DNA from: Parasponia andersonii
Lineage: Eukaryota; Streptophyta; Magnoliopsida; Rosales; Cannabaceae
NCBI GenBank assembly: GCA_002914805.1
Contig: JXTB01000152.1
Span: 229,371-293,370 of the forward strand
Length of the DNA: 64,000 nt
Direction: 5' to 3'
Shown here: positions 34,101 to 46,751 of the stretch, piece after piece
How the letters are laid out: every line of letters begins with the position of its first letter
Numbering within the stretch: position 1 is the first letter of the stretch
Notes under the pieces: generated by a model
The model's input: the letters and a program-made list of their open reading frames with translations, nothing else
The model's database searches: none
What the model was told of the DNA's origin: nothing
Translations under genes and position numbers: made by a program

Positions 34101-34676
34101 TTGTAATGTGAATTAGCCTCAAATAGTTCTTAAGCAGAGGGATCCAATTTACTAAAGTTGCACTCCTAGTTTTGAAATAAACTCTGAAATTCGGCTATAT
34201 ATGGGCACCAAATTCAGTAGGTATTTTTTTTTTAGCTTAAATATCAATTCGACCGATGAAAATTCTTAGTACGTATATTTTTTTTATTGTAAAAAATAAA
34301 AAAGAAAGAGAATCGTAAACTTTATTATACTCTAACGGTGATCTAATGACTAAAAAAAATACTAACCCATATATATATATATATATATACCCAACCAAAC
34401 AAGTTCCTGAAACCATACAAAATACTCATGTTAGAAGCATAAGAAACAAACCCAATTCAGATAAAGCAAACCCCATTATCCCCATTTCCTCTAGGTTTTA
34501 AACAAAACAAATTAAATCCCAATTCAGAGAAATGAGAAATTTCGAAACATCTGAGTCAAGTGTACCTCATAGAGGGTTTTCTCAACTGAGGAAAATGATG
34601 GGTTCTGATCCTCATGCTCCTCTTCTCCTTCCGACACTCGCTCCTCCGAAACCCTAACTTTCTTCCTCTTCGCCAT
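31148..34676 (-). CDS. DnaJ (Hsp40) protein, DNAJC9 / AtJ6 type
   Basis: J-domain co-chaperone that stimulates Hsp70 ATPase activity. The animal homologue DNAJC9 also chaperones histones. Eight coding exons (minus): 34566-34676, 33365-33463, 33182-33283, 32942-33001, 32736-32842, 32572-32654, 31449-31539 and 31148-31361, all with GT-AG introns, giving 288 residues, the family's usual length. The J domain spans about residues 34-104, with the HPD motif at 62-64 ([14 protein letters not shown]). The middle holds the conserved [21 protein letters not shown] and the end is Lys/Arg-rich (KSKRKS), likely a nuclear signal. The N-terminus is acidic ([10 protein letters not shown]). The frame is intact. 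Intron 1 (1.1 kb) carries a MITE. Start chosen at the first ATG, in a KRKK-rich opening. Confidence 0.93.
34196..34389. mobile_element. Foldback MITE family A, copy 2, in DnaJ intron 1
   Basis: Left TATATATGGGCACCAAATTC then AGTAGGTATTTTTTTTTTAG; the right end reverse complement reads TATATATGGGTTAGTATTTT then TTTAGTCATTAGATCACC. Same termini as 13842-14089. Flanking TA repeats blur the edges. Confidence 0.5.
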
Positions 34677-35125
34677 TTTCAGCCCTGAAAATATCTTCAA
34701 ACTCACAAAACAGCTCTGGATAAGACAAAAGAAGAAGACGATCAAGAAGAATCGAAGAGCGTTTATAGCTATACTCTATACATGTATACATATACTCCTA
34801 TATATATCGGGGAGTTTTGGGTTCAGACTCGTTCCCGCCAATTCGTTCTCCGATTCACTCTCTTTCCCGCCGAGATGATCTCATGAACAAGGATGAATCT
34901 CAACCGTCCGTGGTACTAATTGGAAAATTAAGCCTGGGCTCAGCCTGATTTAATTGGGCCTTACGGTATTTGGGCGAGTCCGGCCCAGTGGCAGAACGGT
35001 TATTCAACGAGTAATAGGAGGGCGGTTATAATTGTATCACCGACTCAGTGGAAAGCGTCGTGTTCGTTGGCAGAGAAAAAAAGTTGGGAAAGTGTTTTAA
35101 ATAGGACGAGACGGACCCTACGAAC
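34677..35125. promoter_or_regulatory. Shared promoter region of divergent DnaJ and A20/AN1 genes
   Basis: About 450 bp between the two leaders. Three TGGGCY 'site II' elements: 34935-34940 (TGGGCT), 34955-34960 (TGGGCC) and 34982-34987 (reverse). Site II is a known target of TCP factors in growth-related plant genes. TATA-like runs lie on both sides: GATATATATAGG (minus, about 34800) for DnaJ and TTTTAAATAGG (plus, about 35095) for the zinc-finger gene. Confidence 0.5.
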
Positions 35126-36680
35126 TCCCAAACCCAACTTCCTCTCTCTCTCTCTCTCTAACCCTCCTGGTCTTGATTTTGATTTTTTTTTTTCAGAAAA
35201 TTGAAGACAAATTTCTCTTCTGGAGTTTGGGTAAGAAGATTTTTCTTCCTTCTTGGCCAATATTTTTGTTTAAATATTGATTTCTAGTATATGATTTTTG
35301 TTTAGGGATTTGAATTTGTTTTCTTTTCTTTTTAATTTTTTTCGTACAGATACAGGAACCACCTGGTTCGATTTAGGGACGGGAGATCGGCCAAGCCAAA
35401 TAGGTCAGGGTTTTTTATTTTTTTTTTTTTGGGGGGGGGGGGGGGTTATTTTATTTATTTGGTTGTGGAGCTGGGTTTTTCTTTGTTTTAATATACGTTG
35501 GGAAAAGAAACTTTTTGGTGAATATAGGTTATCAGGGGTTCGAATGGTGATAAGGGTTTGAGGTGAAAATTTGTGGTTGAGGTGGGTTTGTTATGGAGAT
35601 TGTTTAAGAGGGATGGTGGTGTTGTTTTAGGGTTTTCTGTGACATGTAACCGAGCCCCTTTTGAATATTATTGATATATATTACCATATTCTTGCATATT
35701 TTTGGGCGAAAAGTAATTATCTTTACCCTTTTAATGCTATTGAATTGCATCTTGTTTCTAGATTATGTTTTGGTTGTTTAGATGGATTGATCTTACATAA
35801 CGAGAGGAAAGTTGGAGACCTTTAAATCTTTATCTTAAATTCCAATTAGACATGAAACTCTTCTACACTTGCAATATTTGTATGTGGACTTGTGATTTAT
35901 CTTACGTTTTTATAGCAAAAATTGTGATAACTGCAGTATTCTTGACACAAAGAAAGCCAGAAGTTGTTTAAACATATGGACTAGATAGGTGGTAAGGGCT
36001 TAATTTTGTTATCTGCATGTATGAGCTCCAGTTGGTTGACGAACACTTTGGTTTGAGTGTAGGGGCTTAAAATTTATTCATTGCTTATTTCTTTCCATCT
36101 CTTTTTTCTTTTTTCCCCATTCTATTATTTGCTCCGCGACATTCTTATTCTAGAAGACTCGGCTACATGATTAATTGTCTGTATTGCTATGAGGTGGCTT
36201 TATTGCATTTGTTTATGCGAGCTGTTGGCTGTTTGATGTTCTTGTGTGCTTGATTTTATGCCTCTGTTTTAGGTGTTTAATTATTTGCCTGTATTTCTTG
36301 AATTATTTTTATTTTATTCATTATGTAAAATTTCTGTTGGCTGTTTGATCTTCTTGTATGCTTGATTTTATGCTCCCATTTTGGGTGTTGAACCTGTATT
36401 TGTTCAGTACTCTTGGTTATGAATGTATTTGTATGAATTATTAGTGTTGTAATCTTTTTTCAATGCTGTTGACTGCTCAATGTTTTGTATTCTTTTTTTT
36501 TTTGTCCTTTTCTAGGAGTTCAATCATGTTTTCGTTCTGTACATAATTTGGTTTCATAGTTATATATTGGTGGAGTGGTTGTGTATTTTGGATGTCTTTT
36601 CTATAATTCTATCTACAGATTGCACTGTCACTTATTTTTTTGTAGGGCTAAAATAAGATGCTACGGTGGTCTTTCTGCAG
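35126..36680 (+). other. 5' UTR and leader intron of the A20/AN1 gene
   Basis: A (CT)n tract (35139-35158) and a pyrimidine-rich leader precede a donor GTAAGA at 35231. The acceptor TTTCTGCAG ends at 36680, 12 bp before the ATG. The intron would be about 1.45 kb. A second leader exon around 35351-35403 (after CGTACAG, before GTCAGG) is possible. A T(11)G(13) homopolymer lies near 35413-35445. Confidence 0.55.
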
Positions 36681-36692
36681 GCAATTGCAAAA

Positions 36693-37208
36693 ATGGAATC
36701 TCACGATGAAACAGGATGCCAAGCTCCAGAGCGCCCCATCCTTTGCATTAACAACTGTGGCTTTTTCGGAAGAGCAGCCACAATGAACATGTGTTCTAAA
36801 TGCTACAAAGACATGCTACTAAAGCAGGAACAGGCCAAACTTGCAGCATCATCCATTGATAGCATTGTGAATGGCAGCTCTAGTAGCAATGGGAAGGAGC
36901 CTGTCGTTACTGGCGTCGTGGATGTACAAGCTGGACAAGTGGAGATGAAGATTGCTACAACAGAACCAGCCAGCGATTCTTCCTCAAGCAAGCTTTTTGA
37001 GAATGTGAAACAAGGGCCAAACAGATGCAACACATGCCAAAAACGAGTTGGTTTAACAGGGTTCAATTGCAAGTGTGGGCACCTCTTCTGTTCAAGTCAT
37101 CGTTATTCCGACAAACACGACTGTCCTTTTGATTACCGGACTGCTGGCCGTGATGCCATTGCTAAAGCCAACCCTGTAGTCAAGGCAGATAAGCTCGAGA
37201 AGATTTAG
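36693..37208 (+). CDS. A20/AN1 zinc-finger stress-associated protein (SAP)
   Basis: Small plant stress-associated protein of 171 residues, the usual size. An N-terminal A20 zinc finger uses Cys18, 22, 34 and 37 (CINNCGFF...MCSKCYKD) and a C-terminal AN1 finger uses Cys112, 115, 126, 128, 133, 144 with His130, 136 and 142 ([20 protein letters not shown]). A20 domains bind ubiquitin, and SAPs act in abiotic-stress responses, some as E3 ligases. The ATG at 36693 (MESHDETGC) is preferred over 36666 because the latter lies before the splice acceptor at 36680. Coding sequence sits in one exon, as is common for SAPs, with the intron in the leader. Intact. Confidence 0.95.
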   Translation: MESHDETGCQAPERPILCINNCGFFGRAATMNMCSKCYKDMLLKQEQAKLAASSIDSIVNGSSSSNGKEPVVTGVVDVQAGQVEMKIATTEPASDSSSSKLFENVKQGPNRCNTCQKRVGLTGFNCKCGHLFCSSHRYSDKHDCPFDYRTAGRDAIAKANPVVKADKLEKI

Positions 37209-39756
37209 GTCATGGACTAAGTGAAGGTTTATGTGTCGAAACATGATGCCTCTTTCTTTTTCCATGTGGTTTGATATAGGATGGCTGCTTGTCTTGTTAG
37301 GTGTCCTTTATTGATTAGAAATGCTTATGTCATTATAATGAGGACATCTTCTGGGGAATTCTGTATTCCTTGTTATTGTTGACGATTTCTTTGGTGGCTC
37401 CAGTGTGTAAGTTCTTATTTGTGCTGGTTTGAAGGACCATTACCTAGTAATGTTATTTCTCTGCTTGGTATGCGTTTCTTTCTGGTACTACATCGAAATG
37501 TTTTGCTTCTGCATATCTTTTCTATTATTCCTTTTCTATGCTAATCTTTTCTTTGAAAGATGTCCGTTCAAAATCCATATTTTAGTGTAGCTGCTCTCAA
37601 TTTTTTGACCCTAAAGTCTTTATCATATATACTCCTCATTGATATGCTGCACTTGCGTGTTTTTGCCTGTTTTGGATGCATCTGGATTAAGCTGCGAGGC
37701 TTTGCAGTGAGATATTTTACGAGTCTTTTGGGCATTTTTATCAGTCACTTTGAATATTGAGGAGCCTTAAACGGATGTCTCTTTTCGGGAAATATCTGTA
37801 GTCTTATCTCTAAATAATATCTTACTTTGTCTCTTGTAGAATATATCTACATGTTTTGTCCATATTTGAGGGTGAAGAACAAGTGAGTTTCTCTCATTTT
37901 CGTTGAACAAACCTTTTAGGTACAACCAGTCAATGAACAATAAAATCAAGCTAGTTCTTTTTAACTCTGTTGTGCAGTGATACTGCTGATATGTACTTGG
38001 TGATCTCATTCTAGATTTAGTGAAAGATTAGTTGTTTTCAGTGAGTGTTGCTAGGAAGTTTGATGCTTGTTAAGATGGTTAGATAGTCTCAACAGTCTTG
38101 TGGTTGGTTTCTCTCAAAATAGCTGAGAGATACTATCCTCTCATGAGAGCTAAGTCCGAAATTTTCCTTGTCTTATTTTGCCCCTTGAGACTGACTGCAG
38201 GTGATCCGTGGATGCAGCATTACTGAAATGCATGTCTGTACTTGTGGGGCCTTTTATCTCATCTGGGGAAGTGACTTCTGGATCAACATACTTTTTAGAC
38301 CAAGTATGTTTAGGTTGGATAGTGAAACTTAGTATAAGAGGGCTTGACTTTGCATGTTTTAGTTGGTACAAGTGATCTTCTGTTTCTTGAGAACTTTTTC
38401 AACTGTTTCCAGTTTCCACTCTCCTTTGAGGGTTGGGCTAGGATTTTAAAGTATTTTATTTGGTCCATAATGGATTGGGTGTTAAGAATACATCAATGCC
38501 ATAAGGTTGTATTATTGCCACTTTAGTTCTTTGGTTACGAATGTTTTGACCAATCTTTTAGTTCTGTTCATATATATATACGTAATCATCCTGCCTTGTG
38601 TAACATTCAAAAGCCGAGTCCCAACAGTTTTTTTTTTTTTTTTCAGGTTGTCGTATCTTTTTTAATCTTCTTAGCACCTCTTATATTCTATGGACGCCGT
38701 ATATATCCTACGTTGTGTATGTCTTCTATGTGAGTTGTTTCATTGTGCCATTATGCGGTTCACTCTTTAATCTGTGTTATGGTACGTCTCTGTTTTTTTC
38801 CCCCCCCCCTTTTGGAGAGGCAAATTTATAGCACATCATTTGGTATAATTTTGGGCCTGAACTTTTTGTTGCCGTTGACCTATTCAACTCTATCCACACC
38901 CTCCCGTACACACAGCTAAGATTAAAATTTGTGAAGGCATGCGTAACTCATTGATGCTAAATTTATGTTGGACTTTAGACCATCAAATATTATGAAAAAA
39001 AAAATAGTGTTCAACACCTAATTGATTTGGAAATCATATAGTGATCATGCTTGACTTAGCTCATAATCTACATTGTGACGACGACGAAGTCTTTTTGCAT
39101 ACTAAAGAGTAAGGATGACGACCTGAGAGACTTTCCGTTTGCAGGTAAGCTTACAATCTCACAAACTCCTACCTTTCTATGGCATCTTGTTTCAAAGTCT
39201 TTTTTTTTAAATACAAGTTGGCTAATGAGCTAAACTTAGGACACTATTAAAACCGTTAACATGCATTAAACATAATCTGTCCACTATGAAAGGATAAATG
39301 ATTATTTGGTTATTAGAAAATTAATGTTGAAGAGTTAATTAAGTGAAGAAAATACTGTTCTTGATAACTTTAGTTCGATATATTAGAACATATAATTCGA
39401 CTCGACTCATACAAGCTCAGCTCTTTCGGTCTTGGGACTAGAGCACGTACCACCTCAACTGATTGCTCCTCGATGATAGACTGATATTTTGTTCATCGAC
39501 TGTCCTCTCTCTTTGTCATTAACTTGAAGCCACCATCTATATGAGCTATTTAAGCTACTCTTAACGAAATTACGGTACGTTTTGTATCGTTGGCTAAAAA
39601 AGTTTATTAATAACAACAAAATATATATAATATTATCTATGTTCCGTTGGCTGGTCAACTTAGCTGTATATCTTAAATGTGACTCTGACTCAAAGGCAGA
39701 GCCACATGGGCCTAGATGGGACACTTGCTCCTCTGAATTTTATTTTTCTCGTAAAT

Positions 39757-39870
39757 AGCATATAAAATTTTTCAAATATTAATCTTTATTTCTTTTAAAC
39801 TAATAGCATATAAAGTTTTTCAACTATTAGTCTCTATTTCTATTAAACTAAGTATTTATCTCCCGTAAAT
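39757..39870. repeat. Two-copy direct repeat, about 57 bp
   Basis: GCATATAAAATTTTTCAAAT and GCATATAAAGTTTTTCAACT head two similar units, both continuing ATTARTCTYTATTTCTWTTA. Confidence 0.7.
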
Positions 39871-40501
39871 TTATAAAATTTTAAGTATGTTCCTCAAATT
39901 TTAAATTAGACTTATTCTATAATTAAAGTAAATTTGACTTTGCCCCTTATAAATTAAATTTTGGGCTCCACTTTGCTCTGATCGAACCATAAAGACCAGT
40001 TTTTTGGCCACTAACTAGTTGAGATTGGCAAGTGGACTTGTGTTATCCATGACTCCAAAAAGATAAAACTTGATGGTAAGGTTGAGAAAAGGAATGGATA
40101 TCCATAAACCAAACAAAATCCCAGGGTGGAATTGCAGAAGGTCAGAGAGAATTAACAACTAGCACGAAACATAAACATGGCAAGCAACATGAATGAATAG
40201 GCTGACCCACAAACCACACCGTTTTCTGAAAGCAATGTTGGTAATTAAATAGTTGTTACTAGTATGGTCTTTGGAGTGGCATCATTGTTTTTCTCCAAAG
40301 CTTTCTTCAAACCCATGAGTGAAATTTTGATAATGCCAACTTTCCACTCACACCCCAATATCTCATTCCCATCATCTCATGCCTGGTTTTTCTCATCAAA
40401 ATTACAAAAAGGGCACTCCTCCTTTTCTTTGTTGGGACTTGGGGACTCTGGTTTCTAGGAACCCTTTTCTCAATTACACAAACACCTATATGCTATAATA
40501 C

Positions 40502-40503
<2 letters not shown>

Positions 40504-40542
<39 letters not shown>
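40504..40542. repeat. (CT)n microsatellite
   Basis: About 19 CT dinucleotides in a row. Confidence 0.95.
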
Positions 40543-40546
<4 letters not shown>

Positions 40547-43500
40547 CTTTGGATGCCCCCTCTCATGACCTTTTTCTTTCTCTGATTTTTTAAAGTTGAC
40601 TCTTCGAGTAAGAATATGCTTATATTACAGAAATTGGAAAATACGTCCAAGAGAACAATAATTTATTATTAATTCTAGATTTTGGGTTAGACATTGTTAT
40701 TATAAAATGTCATATCACACTTGACCCCTGTCAAGAATTGTATAGAAGTTATTTCCTTTGGTTGACATTCTTGGCTTTTAGTCACAAGAAGCCCATATAT
40801 CAAACTACCTTTTAACTCGTGACTTGTGAGTAGTAAAACATGTAATAATGTAGTAAGGTTTTGTACTATTTGGAGGAATAAGTCATTGGCCATTGTAGCC
40901 AGATGTGTTTTGAAAACATGATCGATGCAGATAAAAAGGTTGACTTGTTAGATTTTATTTTATTTTTTTTGAAAAAAAAAAAGAAACATAAAGAGAAAAA
41001 AGGGATATTGTGTATTTGTTGCATAAACAAATTTTCATTATCGAATGGGATACACTCCATTGAACTCCAAATTATATGGTTGGAGAATGATTCGCAGTAC
41101 CGATGAAAGAAATCATAAATATAAATCAAGATAAACTATCCTCATGCCGTACGTATGATAGACCTAAAACCATTTATTGAGATGAGTCTTATGATGAGAA
41201 CAATATATGTCTTACCCAATAGACAGCTAAAATCTCTCACGGTGGCACATATATAAATTTATCTACAAAATTTATTCTATTAATTTGTTCATTTTAAAGA
41301 AAACCAAGTAGCTGGATGTAAGTCAATATTGTTGTTTTTTTTTTTTCTAAGAGATTATGGATTTACAAACAATTAGGACAGCAAACTAGCTAAACCATGG
41401 CTCTTTGGATTTCCTTGTGGCTTCTATAATGGCACATTGAACATATTTTAGTAGGGAATTAGATAACATTGGCCCTTTCACTTGTACGGTTTGCTGGTCT
41501 TCACACACTCTCCTCTTGCTCATTAGAAACCCCACCTTGTCTTTGTGGGAATTTTAGTGATAGTTTTTACCTCATTTTTAACCCACCCTTAATTGGCATG
41601 CATGCATGGACCATTAAAAGCTTATAAAGGGTCCTTTCTTACAAACCACTTTATTTCTAGAGTTGAGGAAAAAAAAAAAAAAAGGCTTTTCTAAAAGTTG
41701 GAGAAGATCTGCAAAAGGGGTTTTAAAAAAAAAAAAAAAGTGAAAAGAAAAATACCCTTTTGATGATATTATAGGATTTAGTCTTTTGATAGCTCATATT
41801 GATGGAAACTTATCTTAGAAATAGGATTATTTATTAAAGAGATTATGAATTATTGTTGGTTTTTACCTTTCTAATGATATCCATAACGTTTTTCTCGGCC
41901 ATTGTCTTTCATATGTGGTTGTAATGAGAGTTGGTATTTATTTCTCCCTCTAATCAGTCGACCTTAGTCGGAGAGCCCATAACTAATGATTGTGTACCTA
42001 AGGCTAATAGTACTACCATTTTATATTGGTCCTATTTCTTGAACCTAATTACTAATTAGTATTACAATTTGTCACTAAAAAAAAAATGGAATATGGGACA
42101 AATAATCCCAAATGAAACACAAGTACTTTTGTGTTTTTGTTTTCGTTTGTGTGAAAATTTACCAACTATATAAAAACAGAAGTTGACAAAGTTCATTTAA
42201 TTGTCCATTAGATCTACCAAGGTAGATGTTTCTGCTCCTTGGTTAAAGAAGAAGTACTAAAATGTTCGTAGTTTGACACGACAAGGAAGTTTTGCTCTAG
42301 ATTTATGGCAAAGGGTGAGACAGAGCTACAATAATACCACTTTGTCCTTGGCCTTACTTACAGCTACACTTAAAAGAAAGTCAAACCCTTTATCAGAAAG
42401 TAACTTTGAAAGGAGAAACTCAATAAGAGTAGTTTCACTTCGAGTTTTTTCCCCGTATCCAATTATCTATAGGCCTCTCTTTTTACTAGATTTACAGTAC
42501 TCTGCTGTAGGAATCTGCAAAAAATCTCATTGGTGACAGTTCTTGAGCTGGAAACAGTGGATGACAGACCCCTACCGCCTATTGATCTCGCCGCACCCTC
42601 AAATGAAAACCTTCTAGGTTTTAGCTCTACTCTTTTGAAAGTTAAACGACTTCTTTGTTTTTTTGGTTATGAGCAAACGACATCACTTTGGCTAAACTTT
42701 TTTTTTCTTTCCCGGTTAATCTTTGAAAATAATTTAAATCCGATTGTGGTCATGCATTTTTAAATGTTCCAATATTGGTTCGTTAACTATATTTTTGTCT
42801 CTTTTTGGTATCTAAACATTCAAGTTCCACTTTTTGCTACTCTTGAATTGTGTTGTGTTTTTCCTCTCCCTTTTATTCATTAGTTTTTGGGCAATTATGT
42901 AAGAAATCCATAATCCATAATAATACAAAGCACATAATTTTAAAATAGTAGAAATTTAAAAGTTCAAGAACCAAACTAAAACTAAAAAATAATTCATTAA
43001 CTAAATTTACAATATTTTGTAAATCAGGTACCAAAAAAAAAAAAGGATTCAAGTTATTATTTAGAGGCTAAAAATAGGTTCTGTTTCCTAAATATGTTTT
43101 TTTTTTTTTTGTACATAACCCATTTTGGTTATGTCATTTTTTTCTTTTCCTTTGCTCAAGCAAGTTTTGGTAAATGAATTTGAAAGGTACAAATCACCAA
43201 TCAATATGAATCATACATATTGTATAGTCAAATTTAAAAACCAGGGTTGCTCACCAAATTTGTGCTATTTCTTTCTCTGTATTAATAATGTACGACCACG
43301 ACTAATTACCAAAAAGAAAAAAAAATATTGTACGATATGCCACGTATGAGACATACAATATTCGTAATGATCACAGTGGTGATCTTGATTGTCTCTTGAT
43401 ATACAAATAGCTGGCAAAGTTTTAGTACTCAAAGTTCACACCAACTTTCACTGACTTATAATCAAATTGATTAATAAATTAATGGCTACGCCTTTTTATA

Positions 43501-46500
43501 GATCTTATAATAAACCTGAAGGGATTAGATATTACCCTCTGAAAATCTGGAAAAACTTGTCTTTTTTTCTTAAATCTCTTTTTTTTCTAATTTTAATTTT
43601 GACTGTAGCATAGGTAATACTAACACTATATATTGTTTTCAAGCACAGAGAACCAGAGCACTAATGGTGTTATGAGGAATAATCGGATTGAATATGAGAA
43701 GAGTTTTGTCTTTCCTTCAATTTGGTTTTCATAATTTTTATTTTTATTATATTCTCAAATGAGAATGTTTGTAGCTCTAGCATTACTTTACCAATACTGT
43801 ACGATTATATAGTCCTGGCTTTGTCTTATTGTACAGTGAGAAAACGTGACATGGCCCCATGCACATCCCTCAAGTCACGTGCGAGATGGATTTTTGTCTT
43901 TTTATTGTTATTTCTCTTTCTTTTTCACTGATCATGATCAAAGCGACGGTTCAATTTGTCTGCTATTAAAAGAAAAACTTGTATATACTGACTTTGTGAC
44001 CCTTTCCCCAATTTTTTGGTTTCTGGGTTAAAATTGTCTAAAATGCTTGACTTTTTACCTTTTTGCCACCTTAAACAGTTTCATGCATGTTCTACAAATC
44101 TACAGTTGAAGTGGGTTAAAATTGTCAAGGCATTTTATTTAAAACTCCGTATTAGTATGCGGAGAACTCTGTTTATCGCAAAACTATATATATATATATA
44201 TATATAAAAATAGGGGCACTGTAGTTATTTTTTTTTATCTATATATTAATTTGATCAATAAAAAAATAATATTTATAATATACATTTTCTCATATAATTA
44301 GATTACAATTGAAAAGTGGAGGAGGTCAGGCATGGCATAAACTTGACGTGTGACAATCAGAGAAAATCATAATAAAAAAAGGAAATCTCATAAGTGATTA
44401 GCTCAATTTATACTAGAATTCCTGACCTTATTATGAAACCATATAATAGTTCGTCCTTAGCAATGTCTATATATAGACTAAAGCTTTTAATCATATATTA
44501 TCGTGTAACAGTAACTAGATTTTTGAGTGCATTCACAACACCTGTAATTAAAGCAACAAATTAATGAAAATACTACACCTTATGGCGATAACATCATACA
44601 CTAAAATATTATGGGATCTATCTTTTAAGATTTATTTGTGGAATTCATATTTTCTATACAAAAATTTAGTGTAGTGTGCTCGCACCATAAGGTGTCCTGT
44701 ATTGCTCTAAAACATGAAAATTAGTCACATAATGTTACTTTTGCAATGAATTGAAAATTTTGTATTTTAACATGTTTTCTTTTGATTTTTTTTTTTTTCG
44801 GTGACCTATTGGGTAACTCCTAGCTTGTTCAACATAAGTAGTGAACATCGTAAGCAACCTATTAGCATAGAGTGTGACTTATGCTAATTATGTAACATCG
44901 TATCAGTTTGAGTGATCATTCAATTACTTAGTCATTTAGTGACTACAAAGTTAATTTAGTGCGAACCCATATTAGATATTAACTAAAAGAAAAAAAAAAA
45001 AAAACTATAAATGAAGAAGTCATATATTTTGCAAATCTTTCTCTTTTTTTGTCGTATCCAAAACCCTAGTCGCTCCTAATCATGTTTTCTTCTCCTTTTT
45101 GTGGGTCTATTATCTTGATTTCTACTCAACTGGAGAGGGAGATCTTATCTCCCTTTCCGGTTGGGTTTTTCTTTTTTTTTTTTCCCTTAATTTTTTGTTT
45201 AAATACTGATTTCATATGTGTGAAAATATTTGTATTCTTAGATTTAGATTTATTTTTAGATTTAGATTTATGGATATTCTCTATCATCTGTTTCATACGT
45301 GTATGAGTTTTATTTATATTTATGTGTTTTTTTATTTTTGATTTTTCTAGATTTAATGATTCAGATATGATAATATGATCTAAATCTGAAAGAACCTTTT
45401 TAGTTGAAGATTGATATTTATAAAATATAAGATTAGTTTTCACATTAATCAGACAAACCAACCCAGGTAATAATAGAAGACATTTTAAAAGTGCGAAAAA
45501 TGTATTTCTAGTGAAGTTCTAGTTATATTTCTAATGGAGTTATGTACATGTTATTTATATTTTGTGTACTATTTTTTTCTCGTTCATGTTTGGTCGATTA
45601 TTTAGTATTATCATATATTTGTAATTTGATATTTGTATTGAATTATTTATATTAATAAAAAAATTATTAAAAAAAATAAATCTCCATTGTAGTGAGTGTT
45701 ATTGTGCAATTTTCAACATAAAATGATTGAGCTATAACATCCTTTACTTTGACATTTCAATGTGCATAGGAGAGAGACGGAGATTAACGGATTTTCAATG
45801 CTTGTATCACTTCAGACGTAGTTTTCCCTCTGATTAAGGTTTGTGTCTCGTAGGTGAAAGGTCAATTCAACTTAACAAAGAAGTCAAAATCTGTCTATTT
45901 TTTCGTGTATTTTTTTAAACGTTTCTTAGGATTCTTTTGAGCTTATAATAACATATATATATAGTTAATAAAGAAAATCCTAAACAGAACAAACAAAAGG
46001 GATAGGTTAGATTTTTCAAACCAAACCGAAAAAATAAAAAGGTTTTATTGTAATTGACTAATTGTATTGTATTGTAGCCTTGTATAGCCCAAATTTAGGC
46101 ATGAAATCATTATTTTGAGTGTTCACTTTTATTTTTAATGCATGCACCAACTTTAATGCTTAAATTTAAGTTTATAAGATGAATAAGTAATTGAAGGGTT
46201 GAGTCTCCTATTATAAAAGTTGCTTTGCTTTTCCATTACAGTGAAAAAAAACTGAAAATTTCAGAGAGGTTCAGAGTTGTTGTTCTTGATAAAATTGATT
46301 AAAATATAATTAAAGAACCTTTGATTAATTTAAGCATTGGACTCTGTGTCAGCGTGCCCAAGAAAAAATACTTAAACTAAATTGGTATGTACTAATTTCA
46401 GAATCTTTTTTATACTGTTTCTCTTGGGGAGGAGAGAAAGAGAGAGAGAAAGAAGAAAGAGACCTTTTCAAGATTTATAATTTTTTTTCTTTTCGGAATC

Positions 46501-46640
46501 ACCCTTCATGCAAATTTTAGAATTTTATGCACTAAAGTTTTGTATTTTGTCAATAAAGTTCGATGATACTACTCAAAAAGTTATGATGACTCTCTTGGCA
46601 ACTTTGCTCATATACCCTTGAATCCATCAATTTCCTGTAA

Positions 46641-46644
<4 letters not shown>

Positions 46645-46681
<37 letters not shown>
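46645..46681. repeat. (CT)n microsatellite in the promoter/leader of the LRR kinase gene
   Basis: About 18 CT units ending 71 bp upstream of the ATG, next to a TATA-like ACTATATAG (about 46690). Such CT tracts are common at plant transcription starts. Confidence 0.9.
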
Positions 46682-46684
<3 letters not shown>

Positions 46685-46751
46685 CAGGGATACTATATAG
46701 AAAAACATTGGCAGCAGAACCAAACCAAGCTCTCTCTCAGAGTGACCACCA

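Larger units (their letters stand above)
37209..46644. other. Long intergenic region (9.4 kb)
   Basis: The first few hundred bases are the SAP 3' UTR. No gene recognised in the rest on either strand; open frames are short and AT-rich. It holds a near-duplicated about 57-bp unit at 39757-39870 (GCATATAAARTTTTTCAAMT), a (CT)n run at 40504-40542, and a weak foldback around 42775-43080. Confidence 0.55.

Noticed and set aside
45126..45461. 111-codon Lys/Asn/Ser-rich minus-strand frame
   Set aside because: Low-complexity AT-rich sequence with a T-run and simple repeats; no start context or homology recognised.
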